Positions 52,482 through 62,999 of a DNA stretch of 64,000 nucleotides are shown in pieces. The notes below the pieces were generated by a model. That model was not told where the DNA came from and searched no databases. It worked only from the letters and a program-made list of their open reading frames with translations. The position numbers were made by a program, and so were the translations under genes. The stretch's first letter is position 1. Each line of letters begins with the position of its first letter. Source of the stretch: Branchiostoma belcheri (Eukaryota; Chordata; Leptocardii; Amphioxiformes; Branchiostomatidae); the NCBI RefSeq assembly GCF_001625305.1, contig NW_017802758.1, positions 358,803-422,802 on the forward strand, given 5' to 3'.

Positions 52482-54494
52482 GTGACTGTTGCACAGAACA
52501 TGTCCCACCCCCGTGTTGTGAGACCTCTCAAAGATTCCGACATAAGAGCTTTCGGGCAATGGATTACCCAATACGACTGGCAAGAAGTCATCAATGCCGT
52601 CGACACTGCCACAAAAACTGAAATCTTCTACAAGACCTTGACCAAGTACATACATGAGTTTTTCCCCGCAAAAACAGTGAAAATCCATTCATCAGACAAA
52701 CCATGGATCACACCATCCATCAAGGATTTGATTCGCAGACGTCAAGAAGCGTTTCACAGTCGGAAGGAAGAGACATGGAAAAGACTCAGAAACAAAGTGA
52801 TACGAAACATAAAACTAGCGAAGAAAAAACACTATGTACACAAGGTACAACAGCTGAAGGTAGAAAACCCAGCCACTTGGTATAAGGAACTCAAAACCAT
52901 GTGTAACATTGTCAAACCACCCTGCGTTATCCATGTACCAGATGTCGAGCCAACCGACCACAAATCTGTCGCAGACGCGATCAACAAACATCTAGCCAGC
53001 ATCTCACAACAATCCCCACCGGTGTGTACCAGCCAGCTGCCTTCTTACCTACCGGCACCCTCTCCGCCACCACAGGTCCACCCCTGGGATATGTACATGG
53101 AGCTCAGGCGTGTCAGAGTCGGCAAGGCTGGGGGTCCGGACGGTATTGCACCTAGACTGGTTAAGATGTTTGCCTGCGAACTTGCCGCGCCACTCACGGA
53201 TATCCTCAACACCTCACTGAAGGAGGGAGTAGTTCCCACTCAGTGGAAAGAAGCTGTCGTTACCCCCATCCCCAAAGAACTTCCCGCAACTATTGACAAG
53301 CTAAGACCAATATCCCTCACCCCGATATTCGCGAAGATTTGCGAGGGCTTTGTCGCGAAGTGGGTGTTGTCGGATATTTGGAAGAACATTGATCGGCGAC
53401 AGTTTGGAGGCGTCAAACGAAGCTCAACTACACACTGTTTGGTGAGCTTAGTACATTTCCTGTTTCAAGGTTCAGAGAGGAGTAAAAACGTGGGTACCAT
53501 TGTGTTGACCGACTTTACCAAAGCTTTCGACACAATCAACCACGAACAGGCCGTTAACAAACTTCTGAGCATGGGAACACGACCTTGTATCATTCCCTGG
53601 ATTGTCGATTTCCTCTCGGAGAGACGACAGTGTGTTAGATATGGAGATTCACTGTCAGACTGGCAAACACTCACCACCGGCGTACCACAGGGCACAAAAC
53701 TGGGACCTATTATCTTTCTATGCATGATCAACGACGCCTGCCTAGCATATGCCGACCGGTGGAAGTACGTTGATGATCTGTCTCTCGGAGAGAACAGACA
53801 TATCCAGGAACAGTCGCATCTCCAAGAACAAGTGAACTCGCTAAACAAATGGTCCAAGGACACAAAACTTAAACTCAATCCAAAGAAATGTTTTACTTTC
53901 ACTGTTAGCTTTATGAAAACTCCACCCCCACCCCTCCCAATAACCATTGATGGAAAACAGCTTGCAGCAGTGGATGTAGTTAAAGTTTTGGGACTATGGC
54001 TACAATCAAACCTCAAATGGGAAACACAAGTGTGTGAGATGACAAAAAAGGCAAGCAAGCGTATGTTCATGATCCGTAGACTGAAAACTTTTGGCCTAGC
54101 ACTGTCTGACCTTGTGACGGTATACTGTGGGTTCATCCGGCCAGTACTAGAGTACTGGCATCATGGCCTATCTAATCAGCAAACGGCAGCCATTGAACGT
54201 GTGCAGAAGCGGGCATGTCGTATCATTCTTGGGAGGGCTTACACAGACTATAACACAGCACTTACTGTCTGCGGACTAAAGAGACTTGCTACCAGACGAG
54301 ACCACTTGTGCGCCAAATTTGCAAGCAGCATGGCAACATCTGAAAGAACTCTTGAGTTAGTACCCGTTTCCAGGGGACAAACACATGGACGGTCCCTTAG
54401 GAATTCTAATGAACTGACCCTACCGACCTGCCGAACTCTAAGGTTTACGAACAGTCCTGTACCGTCGATGTTGCGGATCCTGAACGCTAAATGA
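52482..54494 (+). CDS. LINE reverse transcriptase
   Basis: 670 codons. A linker (KPWITPSIKDLIRRRQEAF) is followed by GKAGGPDGIAPRLVKMF, LTDFTKAFDTINHEQA, TGVPQGTKLGPIIF and the catalytic box KYVDDLSLGE, then VLGLWLQSNLKW and the C-terminal VQKRACRIILGR region. All polymerase blocks are intact, including the YVDD Asp pair. The true frame starts upstream in the endonuclease (GLSDHNSVVW), so the first Met here is not a natural start. The lineage differs from the 5.5-9 kb element (YVDD, not FADD). Confidence 0.88.
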   Translation: MTVAQNMSHPRVVRPLKDSDIRAFGQWITQYDWQEVINAVDTATKTEIFYKTLTKYIHEFFPAKTVKIHSSDKPWITPSIKDLIRRRQEAFHSRKEETWKRLRNKVIRNIKLAKKKHYVHKVQQLKVENPATWYKELKTMCNIVKPPCVIHVPDVEPTDHKSVADAINKHLASISQQSPPVCTSQLPSYLPAPSPPPQVHPWDMYMELRRVRVGKAGGPDGIAPRLVKMFACELAAPLTDILNTSLKEGVVPTQWKEAVVTPIPKELPATIDKLRPISLTPIFAKICEGFVAKWVLSDIWKNIDRRQFGGVKRSSTTHCLVSLVHFLFQGSERSKNVGTIVLTDFTKAFDTINHEQAVNKLLSMGTRPCIIPWIVDFLSERRQCVRYGDSLSDWQTLTTGVPQGTKLGPIIFLCMINDACLAYADRWKYVDDLSLGENRHIQEQSHLQEQVNSLNKWSKDTKLKLNPKKCFTFTVSFMKTPPPPLPITIDGKQLAAVDVVKVLGLWLQSNLKWETQVCEMTKKASKRMFMIRRLKTFGLALSDLVTVYCGFIRPVLEYWHHGLSNQQTAAIERVQKRACRIILGRAYTDYNTALTVCGLKRLATRRDHLCAKFASSMATSERTLELVPVSRGQTHGRSLRNSNELTLPTCRTLRFTNSPVPSMLRILNAK

Positions 54495-54680
54495 TATTAG
54501 AAGCAATTGCCACTAATGTATTATTTTAAAATGTATTATTTTAAAGCTATGTATTATTTTAAAACTTTGTTGTAAATATTTTTAATGTGTCCTGCACAAT
54601 ATGTATGTACAGAAGGCGCAATTCAGCCTGTCTGGCTGCAATGTCTTTTATCAATAAACCATTTTTGATTTTGATTGATT

Positions 54681-55039
54681 GAAGTTCTGTAGAATGAATT
54701 GACAATTTGCTTTCTGGTTTTACTTTCTTCGGCCTCTCTCTACGTATACATTTCTTCCTTCTAATGCCACGTTCTTCGTTCTTTCTTGTGGCCAGGCCTA
54801 AAACAACGATACATATTTATTAACTACTTCTTCATAATTCCAAATATACCAAAACCAATGCATTGCAATCCAGCCATATCCCACCATTACTTATCGACAA
54901 GAAACCAAACAGTACTTTACAAATGTGAGGAGAGATTAACATATAACAAGCCAAGTGAACTGTTTAGTTACAAAGACTACAGTTACCCCTGTTGTACAAG
55001 CCACCACATGGATGTACAGCGTAGTGTACTTCCCAGGGT
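54681..55039. repeat. Repeat R2, left copy
   Basis: Matches 63308-63707 directly, starting at the LINE target site GAAGTTCT and ending at ACTTCCCAGGG. The right copy has about 30 extra bases near 63530. In an intact repeat, R1 and R2 are contiguous. Confidence 0.85.
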
Positions 55040-55280
55040 AGCTCTGTTAGTAAAAAAAAAAAGTACATAACATAAAAAATCCATGTATTTGCAAATGTAC
55101 TACTTGTATTTCTTCTCGTAAAGGTCTTCTGAGGTTAAAAATATCATTCTGTTGAATTTATTATGATCACCCTACCTTTTACATGATCTTGGAGAACGTA
55201 TGTTCGACATTCAGCATTTTTGTTCCGGATGTCTTGATCCTGAGACTCCCCACCTGAGGCACCCTCTCCCTTCCGGATTC
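54983..55280. repeat. Repeat R3, first copy
   Basis: About 298 bp from TTACCCCTGTTGTACAAGCC to CTTCCGGATTC are repeated almost exactly at 56219-56511 in the same orientation. The first copy runs on into six minisatellite units; the second stops after one. Confidence 0.88.
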
Positions 55281-55430
55281 CACCCTGAGGCACCCTCTCC
55301 CTCCGGCCCCCCCTGAGGCACCCTCTCCCTCCGGATCCCCCTGAGGCACATTCTCCCATCCGGACTCCCCCCTGAGGCACCCTCTCCCTCCGGACCCCCC
55401 TGAGGCACCCTCTCCCTCCGGACCCCCCGT
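55253..55430. repeat. 29-31-bp minisatellite (6 units)
   Basis: Unit CCTGAGGCACCCTCTCCCTC plus CGGAYCCCC, six copies with small length changes. It produces Gly/Glu/Arg-rich false frames on the minus strand (55144-55493). The duplicate at 56488-56511 contains a single unit. Confidence 0.85.
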
Positions 55431-55916
55431 AAAACGTAATAAATTAATGTAGCGAAACTTTTTTTCTAACACACTTAAATACGTGTTATGCAATATCTTT
55501 CATTGCATAGAAACAGTTCAGAGTTTACACCGTATAACAGTTCGTGGTGGCTTGGGTATACATTAAGACAGAGGTTGCACATTCAGAACATCAGTTAGTA
55601 AACAAAGTACAGTAGCTTACTTATTGTGAAACCTTTGTCAGCCATGACGTCCTCATTTCCATTCAACAATTCCACAATGCCTGACTGAGTTGTGATGTCA
55701 ACATCAGAAATGCTTCCACTTTACAGCTGGCTAACAAAACTCACAGCTCCTGAAGGAGTGATACCGATCAAACCTTTAAATGTGGTGTGGTCTTTGTAGT
55801 GGGAATACATTCGACTATTACAATACATAGATGATGGGGTCTGGCATCTTTTGCCGTGTCAATGGTTTATTTGCAGTAACAGCATTTTCCCAAAAACGGC
55901 AGTCAACGACTAAATT

Positions 55917-56956
55917 GACATCGGGACATTACATAAACAGTATAAAACTTACTAGTATTTTAAGCAATTTAAAATAGTAAATAGACCATTACATTATATA
56001 TAAACGTTTACAAGTGCAAAATAATTAACATCATTGTAGATAAATGTGACAGTGTTACATATTAAGCAGACGGGTCATAAAGGGTAGAGCACTATATTGA
56101 TAACGATCAGTTCATTTTTTTTCGCTCACGTATTATTTTTTACCCTGTAGTAATTACAATGTACATGTATGCTGTTCCCCCTCTAAACGCCCTGTCTACA
56201 AAATCGTCCTATTATTACTTACCCCTGTTGTACAAGCCACCACATGGATGTACAGCGTAGTGTACTTCCCAGGGTAGCTCTGTTGTAAAAAAAAAGTCAT
56301 AACATAAAAATCCATGTATTTGCAAATGTACTACTTGTACTTCTTCTCGTAAAGGTCTTCTGAGGTTAAAAATATCATTCTGTTGAATTTATTATGATCA
56401 CCCTACCTTTTACATGATCTTGGAGAACGTATGTTCGACATTCAGCATTTTTGTTCCGGATGTCTTGATCCTGAGACTCCCCACCTGAGGCACCCTCTCC
56501 CTTCCGGATTCAACACAAATAATCAACACAAGATTATTGACATCGGGACATTACATAAACAGTATAAAACTTGAAGGATGTACAAGCGTCATGACGAATA
56601 CGATGACAAGCGTGTCCTCTACCTCGGACAGCTCTGTGCAGGCTTTGGATTTCCATTGATTTTTTTAATTTTGTTAAATTTTTTATTGTTATTTTTTAAA
56701 AATAATACGAGAATTTTTTATTGTTATTTTTTAAAAATAATACGTGAGCGAAAAAAAATGAACTGATCGTTATCAATATAGTGCTCTACCCTTTATGACC
56801 CGTCTGCTTAATATGTAACACTGTCACATTTATCTACAATGATGTTAATTATTTTGCACTTGTAAACGTTTATATATAATGTAATGGTCTATTTACTATT
56901 TTAAATTGCTTAAAATACTAGTAAGTTTTATACTGTTTATGTAATGTCCCGATGTC
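55917..56956. repeat. Large inverted repeat (226-bp arms, 588-bp loop)
   Basis: Left arm 55917-56142 and right arm 56731-56956 are near-perfect inverse copies (GACATCGGGACATTACATAA and its complement at the tips; CGCTCACGTATTATT at the inner ends). The loop contains repeat R3 copy 2 and, at 56514-56572, a further inverse copy of the outer right flank (56921-56980). This is a fold-back structure made by successive inversions or insertions. Confidence 0.85.
56219..56511. repeat. Repeat R3, second copy
   Basis: Direct duplicate of 54983-55280 within the loop of the large inverted repeat. It contains only one unit of the minisatellite. Confidence 0.85.
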
Positions 56957-57002
56957 GATAATCTTGTGTTGATTATTTGTATTATTATTAAATCGTCCTA
57001 TT

Positions 57003-57039
57003 ATTTATCTAGCATCTAGTATATAGATGCTAGATAAAT
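57003..57039. repeat. Perfect short palindrome
   Basis: ATTTATCTAGCATCTA, a 5-base spacer, then its exact complement. It lies where sequence resembling 56200-56215 (AATCGTCCTATTATT) resumes, i.e. at the edge of the inverted-repeat block. Confidence 0.7.
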
Positions 57040-57489
57040 ATCTCTTTCGGTACATAGAAGCTGTTTGTCAATTTTCACCCATAAGATATCTTCAGTTTTG
57101 CTTTCTAATTTTGAGACGAATTTGCTATATTGTTTTTTGAAGAGAAATGCTATGCCACCACGATTTTTTTTTATTTTAATTAAAGGTGGCTTATTCGGAC
57201 CCCTTGTCTGAACAGAATCATTTTGAATATATATGAGTTGAAGGACGCAGTGTCAGTGTCCTCTGATTGATGCGATCTTATTTGATATCGCCGCCACTAC
57301 CCTAGCCGCGAATGCCCGTCGAGTCGGGCGTTTGGCGTCGTCCGTCGGCAATGTCTGTAACGTTAGAACCTTGCGCTGCAGCCCTTACCTTGTACAAAAC
57401 GGGCGAACGGGATTTCCATTGGGTTCCAGCTGTATTGTCACGCCGCCTTCTGATGGCGTGAATAAACGCACGATTTCGTGATGCGTCAT

Positions 57490-57640
57490 AGCCGAGTTAC
57501 TTTTTTTTTTAATTTTTTTTTAAATTTTCTTTTTAATTAATTTTTTAATTGTATTTTTAATTTTGTTAAATTTTTATTGTTATTTTTATTATTATTATTT
57601 ATTTTTTTAAATTTTTAAATATTATTTTTATTCCATTTCT
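57490..57640. repeat. AT-rich low-complexity tract
   Basis: Almost pure A/T sequence of T-rich and TTTTTAATT words. A related tract is at 56655-56730. Likely part of the same repeated block. Confidence 0.75.
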
Positions 57641-57696
57641 ATTCGGTCAATAACCTAAATTGATTGTAGTATCTATAAATATTCAAAAATTTCATA

Positions 57697-57850
57697 TTAA
57701 CATGGACATGAGGTGGAGTCCGTCATCAACTGAAAAGAGGCTCCTGTCAGAGAAAGACACAGAGTTGTCAACAAAAAACACACTCTGGCCTGCACAGAGC
57801 TGTCCGAGGTAGAGGACACGCTTGTCATCGTATTCGTCATCGTCAAAACG
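57697..57850 (-). pseudogene. Coding-like fragment duplicated in inverse orientation
   Basis: On the minus strand an open stretch reads DDDEYDDKRVLYLGQLCAGQ, then VFFVDNSVSFSDRSLFSVDD. About 50 bp of it recur on the + strand at 56589-56643 (DEYDDKRVLYLGQLCAG). Charged, acidic sequence that looks coding; family not recognised. Both copies are fragments inside the repeat nest. Confidence 0.4.
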
Positions 57851-57906
57851 AGAAGTAAACTGGGAATAAGGATAGAGGAAGACTGGAAACGATCTTTAAC
57901 TGTCAT

Positions 57907-58569
57907 AATAAGAGTGTCATTACAAACAAGTTCCCAATACGTGCCCCACGATGAGGATGCAACAAAAACAAGAAGTCCCCACTATCCCCAACACAGATAG
58001 TGATTCTTCCATCCCCTGCATGTGTAGCAAGTGTACAATGACAGAACTTAAGTTTGATTGTATTATCAGTTACTTTCACTCACAATTTAAAATGGATCTC
58101 ATTCTTTCAGATATAATGTATCGGCTACATCTTGGCTGCAGTTTGGTACACTGTAGGGGTAAAAGCTGTAGTTACTAGAATACTATAATTATTTTTCTTA
58201 ATACCAAGTAAGACAACATCCCTTTCCGTTCTTCAACTGCTGAATGCTATGCCCATTTTCTGCTGGCACACTGTACTGGTTTTGGATTGAGTGGAGCGTC
58301 TTTGGGGCCCACACATCCTGAATTCATAAACTTTAAGAACAGGTTTATTTTACTGTAGTTGTTGCCAGACAGGAGGATGTTTGTGGCCAGCATGAAATCT
58401 CCAGCCTGCAGTTTGTATTTGAACCTTGGTTGGCAGCACTATTTCCAGCAAATGACCCCATTTTTACTATTGGAAAAGAAAAAAAAACGCAGCTTTAATC
58501 GAACGACGGCTGGAGGGCTGGGACCGAGGATGATGCGGAATGCACCGTGTAGTGTTCTATATATTAATG
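57907..58569. other. Non-coding stretch
   Basis: Short frames only (57951-58178 and 58359-58580), without domain. Probably further sequence of the repeat nest. Confidence 0.35.
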
Positions 58570-58870
58570 TTAACGAATAAAGAGAAGACAGTAACAGCTG
58601 TAACTTAACGACAATTATCAATTTGTATATGCATACTCAACTATTCTACAACAACATTTACTGTCTCTGCACTAAACAATCTTCTCTAAAGTATTTAATC
58701 AACAACATACACAACATCATCATTGGCAGTCCAGTCTCGAAAGACACGATTTGCAATAAGCTACAATAAGCAAACGTTTGCTGCAGTGCGCTTCAGGCTG
58801 CACATGGTGACACTTCGTACTGAGACAGGTTCATGTCTGCCGTCGTATTCTCTTGTATGTATGTTGTCGT
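58570..58870. repeat. Repeat R4, left copy
   Basis: About 300 bp starting TTAACGAATAAAGAGAAGACA and including CAGTCCAGTCTCGAAAGACA match 63728-64000 directly. In the right copy R4 follows R2 almost at once; here 3.5 kb separates them. Confidence 0.85.
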
Positions 58871-59615
58871 TGTGATTGTGAGTATGACAATCTATAGGTG
58901 AACTAATGCATGCTATCCTGGTCGGTTATCTGTTGGGGTAGTGAGTTACGATGTGCTTCACTTTGAATTTTAGTGGATATATTAACATGTTTTGAAAGCG
59001 TTACCCGGTCCAATTCCTTCCATATGTCCGTAGCTTTCTTTTTTTTTAGTAAGTTGGCAATTTTACACTACATTTTTCTTAGACAGGCAAAAAGGAGAAA
59101 CTGTACGTGTACATGTATATACTAGCAGTGGTGACATGCGGGCACATCGCTTGTTATTGTGTCATGACGTGCACAATACTAGTATATCAGGTTACAGACG
59201 GTAATGTTGCAAACTATGTGGTTCCCGCCTGAATACGGCGATGTGATTGGTTCTCGCCAAAATACAGGTAACCCTAACATGACAAAACGGGGGGTGGACG
59301 CGGGACAGGGCTCATTGGCGATCTAGCGCTGGTAACGTTTAAAATACTTTTCCCTTCTGTGTTACTTGAGAAACGTTTAGCGAGAATATTGCCACCTTGG
59401 TAGTATAGTAAACATAGCAGGCCAGGTCATTCACAGATTTCAACTTAGATTAACGGTGACGTACTAGCTAAACACGCAAACTTCAGACTTTTAAAGTGAG
59501 TTACAAGTTTTTTTCAGTTCTGTGATGGACAATGTTCAATTTTCAATCCTTTATTAATTTTTTACGAAACCGTTATCAATACTCTTCAATAGATTATATA
59601 CAAATCCGAACTGAT
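58871..59615. other. Non-coding stretch
   Basis: No gene or element recognised. Confidence 0.35.
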
Positions 59616-59765
59616 TCATTTCGTTGATTGTCCCCTGCATTTCCTCATCACATTAAATGCAGTCCTGATTATTGTCTGTTCACCACGATCATTGGTCAGG
59701 TCATTCCTGCTTTGCTTCCACGCACTCAACTTCTTGGGCAATCTCTTACTCTTACGCCTCGGCAT
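59616..59765 (-). CDS. Small basic ORF (49 aa), unrecognised
   Basis: The minus frame starts MPRRKSKRLPKKLSAWKQ and ends RKCRGQSTK with TGA at 59616. The strongly basic start could be a nuclear or nucleic-acid-binding N terminus, or a first exon. No homologue recognised; low confidence that it is a gene. Confidence 0.2.
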   Translation of the reverse strand: MPRRKSKRLPKKLSAWKQSRNDLTNDRGEQTIIRTAFNVMRKCRGQSTK

Positions 59766-59997
59766 TTCTCCTGAGGAACAAAAATTGCACGGTGTATGAA
59801 CATCAATGGGACCATCTTTTAAAACTTTCTTGAACTTTCCTGAATAAAAAAAACACTTTCTGCGTGTTCAAGCTCAAAAATGCACTTATATATGTATGGT
59901 GCAGTGTGTCATCTATTAGCGTATACAGTCCTTCCTTTAATTTGGCTTCAGAACAAATATATACCATTCTTAATACCATGCTGGAGTCCTGAAAACA

Positions 59998-60564
59998 TTA
60001 CATAGATGGATAAGACATTGGCGTTGCTTCTAATAAATGTATACCTCCTGTATGTGCACATAAAGGAACCCTGTGATCTTGAATGCAACCAGTATGCACC
60101 TTTACCTCTGACGTCTTAAGATTTATGTCGTCAGATTCTATTGGGAGATTTGCTGCTGAATCAAGTACAGAAATACTATGACCTATGGAGAGGTATCTGG
60201 TGTACCTCGTGTTAGTTGGTATACATGGAAGAAGGATGTCTAGTGTTCTTCCACAATCCGAAGAAATTGAGCAATAATCATACAACATACAGTCATCAAT
60301 AATTTCTATGGCTGGGGATGCAAACCCAGTGACTTGAGAAAATATACCATTGTCATCGTTTTCTACATTAATACTGGAGTTTCTCTTAATATCTCTAAAA
60401 GGCATTTTCCATGGCCTAGCGGAATCAGGTTTCTGGCACAAACAGAAAACAACTGTAGTCTTTCTTTTTAAACATATAGTGGCAAGACTAGGTGGCGATA
60501 CACTCAAGTTACACTTATATTCATGTCGCCACCAGACAATACGTAATACAAGTAAGCAAAGCAC
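59998..60564 (-). CDS. Unrecognised 188-codon minus-strand ORF
   Basis: The longest unexplained open frame of the right-hand region. It contains RDIKRNSSINVENDDNG, a DDCMLYDYCSISSDCGRTLD stretch with four Cys, and a C-terminal half without clear motifs. No transmembrane segment or known domain is seen. Just upstream on the same strand (60643-60907) another open frame carries a hydrophobic helix. They could be exons of the unclassified element at 61.2-63 kb or chance frames. Confidence 0.25.
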   Translation of the reverse strand: MLCLLVLRIVWWRHEYKCNLSVSPPSLATICLKRKTTVVFCLCQKPDSARPWKMPFRDIKRNSSINVENDDNGIFSQVTGFASPAIEIIDDCMLYDYCSISSDCGRTLDILLPCIPTNTRYTRYLSIGHSISVLDSAANLPIESDDINLKTSEVKVHTGCIQDHRVPLCAHTGGIHLLEATPMSYPSM

Positions 60565-61247
60565 GAGTTTTCATATAGAAGTTAAATACAATGATTAGTT
60601 AATAGACAAGTGAAACAAATGTATAAATACTGGCAGGATTGATCAAGAATTCAAGATATTACAAAAACGATTTGATTCTAAAAAAAAATTCTGTACAATA
60701 GTAGTATTTGAGTATTTTACATTGTTGACAGAAAAGAAGAACCTCATGAAAGTAAATGTACAAGAACATCTGTACGAGTCGTACAGTGGAAAAATATATG
60801 ATATATGAAGCAGCTGTGTGTATAGCCCACTGTACGTGCAAAGTAGCCAAGTAGCAGTTTTCCAAGAGAGATGAGGCGTTTGCAAAAGTGGCCTCCACAC
60901 TGCCCATTTTCGAGCGTCAAAGTGCCATACGTGTAGTTACAGCCTGAAATTCAAAATAAAACTTGTGGTCCTTGTGTAGCAGCACTGTACACAGCTGACA
61001 GATAGCCTCGCTACAGTCGACACAGAACAGCATACTTTTTCCCTTTGATGTTATACTTAATGGGCAGTTCAGTCCAGTTCACAGTTTTCCTCCCACACCT
61101 TTACCTCTTTCGTAAGACTTTCTCTATAAAAGTCGGCAAATCTGTTAAAGTTGCCCAATCGATCTTTTGGTTTTACTGTTCCATTGCCATTTTCGAGGCG
61201 GCTGATTTGGCCATGGCGCTGCCCGCGTCCCGCCCATCATGATCTCG

Positions 61248-62960
61248 TTACCCCAGTCGTGGCATTCCCAGTTGGCACAACGAGTTTAAAGCAAGGTAGT
61301 TGTTTAGCTTCGTCTTCCTTGAGGTCTCTGAAAGGTCAGAAAACCTCCCACCTTTTATGCATCCCTTCTCCGAGACTCTGCTGTCCATGGCTGTTAGGTC
61401 TTTGCAAATGGAGCCACCAACAACATCCATTGTGTGCTTAGAAACGTCCGCAAAAGGAGAAGGACATGTTGCAGCGTCAATGGTCTCGTTGTTGGCCCAG
61501 CACTGCCATTTCTGGTCAGCACTAGGCACAAACTCGGTAACTTTGATGGTGAAAGTCGAGCCCTCCAGCAGTGCCATTTCCTCGGTGTGTTGCTGCCACA
61601 GGTCCGCCATCACCGCGTCTGTTTCCTCAACACTAAGAAGATGTAAAAGATAGTGCAGATCCCGGCTGCTAACACGTCTGTGGAAGTTCCAACATGTCAG
61701 CGAACCTACAGACATTGGCATTTCCGCTGCTTCCTGAGTGCCATCATCGGAAAACTGAAAGATTAAATGATTATGTCTCCCATTATTGCTTGGTTATATG
61801 TGGCACTCTCAGATGCAGGTCAACCACCATGTGGACTAGGGCAGTGACGGACCTGATTACTCCAAGCTCCCTAGGCAGATGGTACAAAGAGCCGATGTCA
61901 ATCGACTTGACAAACCTGCCCAGCTTGTAGTGGGACAGCTGTCTCATGGATCGAACATCCACACCATCGACCTTGACACTTCGGGGAAGCCACACCTTCT
62001 TATTGGGGTCAAATACAGAGGTCAGTGTACGGCACTGGACGCCGTACTTCCTCCTGGACAGGAACCCTCTTTATTTCAGAGCAATGGCCTGGTTGATGGA
62101 CTCATCTGTGGATTCAAACTTCTTTGTTAGTGAATTGCACTTTCCCTGCAAATACTTCCCTTTCCTGTACTCAGTTATAAACTTATCTACTTGACCTGGT
62201 GTAGCAAACGCACAGACGAACTCCCAGGCTCCCAGAATGGCTCCATCTAAATCTCCGTGGATAAAAGACAACATGTCTTTAGTCTCCGTTCTCCGCCTAT
62301 ACCAGGTTGAGTTACCAATCATGTCCTGGGGAGTGAGTTTCCTTCTCAGTACTGTCCCCCTCTGATTTAACACCTTCAACAACGATTGCATAAGCATCTC
62401 ATGATCAGTTGCATCATTTTTCTGTTCAGTCTCGTTCTCTTATAATACATTTTCTTCGCATGTTTTACAAATTTCAACCTTTCACTCCTGTAGCTTTACC
62501 CTCTCCTTATCAACTTTACGGCTTCTTTTTTGTATCCTAGCATGATCCTTTTTCAGTCTCTTTCTTTTTTCTTCCAGTGTCTTCAGCTCCTCTCTCTTCC
62601 TTTTCAACTCGTCTTCCCTGTGCCTTTTACCCCAGAAGACATACTAGTTACTCTTCATTACAGTGGCCTCTGTGTCCACGGTGACGAGAGCAGGCCTCAG
62701 ACTTGCCACATGCAACACTATAAAGAAATTGTCACATGAATGATGTGACAAAATTGAATGTACCCTAAGTGTCAACTGGCCTTAAGAAGGGCTTATTATG
62801 ATGGTGATTATACTAACCTGTATCCGGACCGCCTCGTAATCGTTTGGAATGGCGCGCATTTGCTTCACCAGCAGCTGCATCTTATCTCCGTACAGCCCAG
62901 GGCAACACATGTTTCCTTTGTAATGACACTAAGCTCCGTGACCTTGACATCAACAGTATG
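61248..62960 (-). pseudogene. Unclassified multi-copy (probably mobile) protein, degenerate
   Basis: Minus-strand pieces in order: an exon-like segment (62830-62960) with YGDKMQLLVKQMRAIPNDYE; a coiled-coil (62460-62650: LKRKREELKTLEEKRKRLKK) with two stops and CKTCEENV; an open part 62071-62397 (STWYRRRTETKDMLSF, ILGAWEFVCAF); 61783-61995 (DIGSLYHLPRELGVIRS, VVDLHLRVPH); and 61248-61755 (FSDDGTQEAAEMPMSVGSLT, DLWQQHTEEMALLEGS, KWQCWANNETIDAATCPSPF). The segments match, in this order, a family of large uncharacterised repetitive proteins of cnidarians and lancelets that I recall but cannot name. The conserved Asp/Glu-rich blocks (SDDG, QQHTEEM) could be catalytic. Frameshifts near 61775 and 61995 mark it as decayed. 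Confidence 0.5.
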
Positions 62961-62999
62961 AGATGCCTTTAGTCTCTGCCACTTAGACACTCATTACCT

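Larger units (their letters stand above)
51541..54680 (+). mobile_element. CR1-group LINE inserted in repeat R1/R2, with target-site duplication
   Basis: A + strand element encoding an endonuclease (51595-52470, frame-broken) and a reverse transcriptase (52482-54494). The 3' UTR ends in TTTTTGATTTTGATTGATT, a (TTGATT)-type tail. GAAGTTCT occurs at both ends (51533-51540 and 54681-54688). The uninterrupted repeat copy at 63308-63315 has one GAAGTTCT, which proves the insertion. The 5' end lacks ORF1 and is probably truncated. Confidence 0.9.

Noticed and set aside
53465-54136. 223-codon minus-strand frame
   Set aside because: Antisense shadow of the LINE reverse transcriptase.
55144-55493. 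Gly/Arg-rich minus-strand frames resembling low-complexity proteins
   Set aside because: Translations of the 30-bp minisatellite; absent from the duplicate copy.
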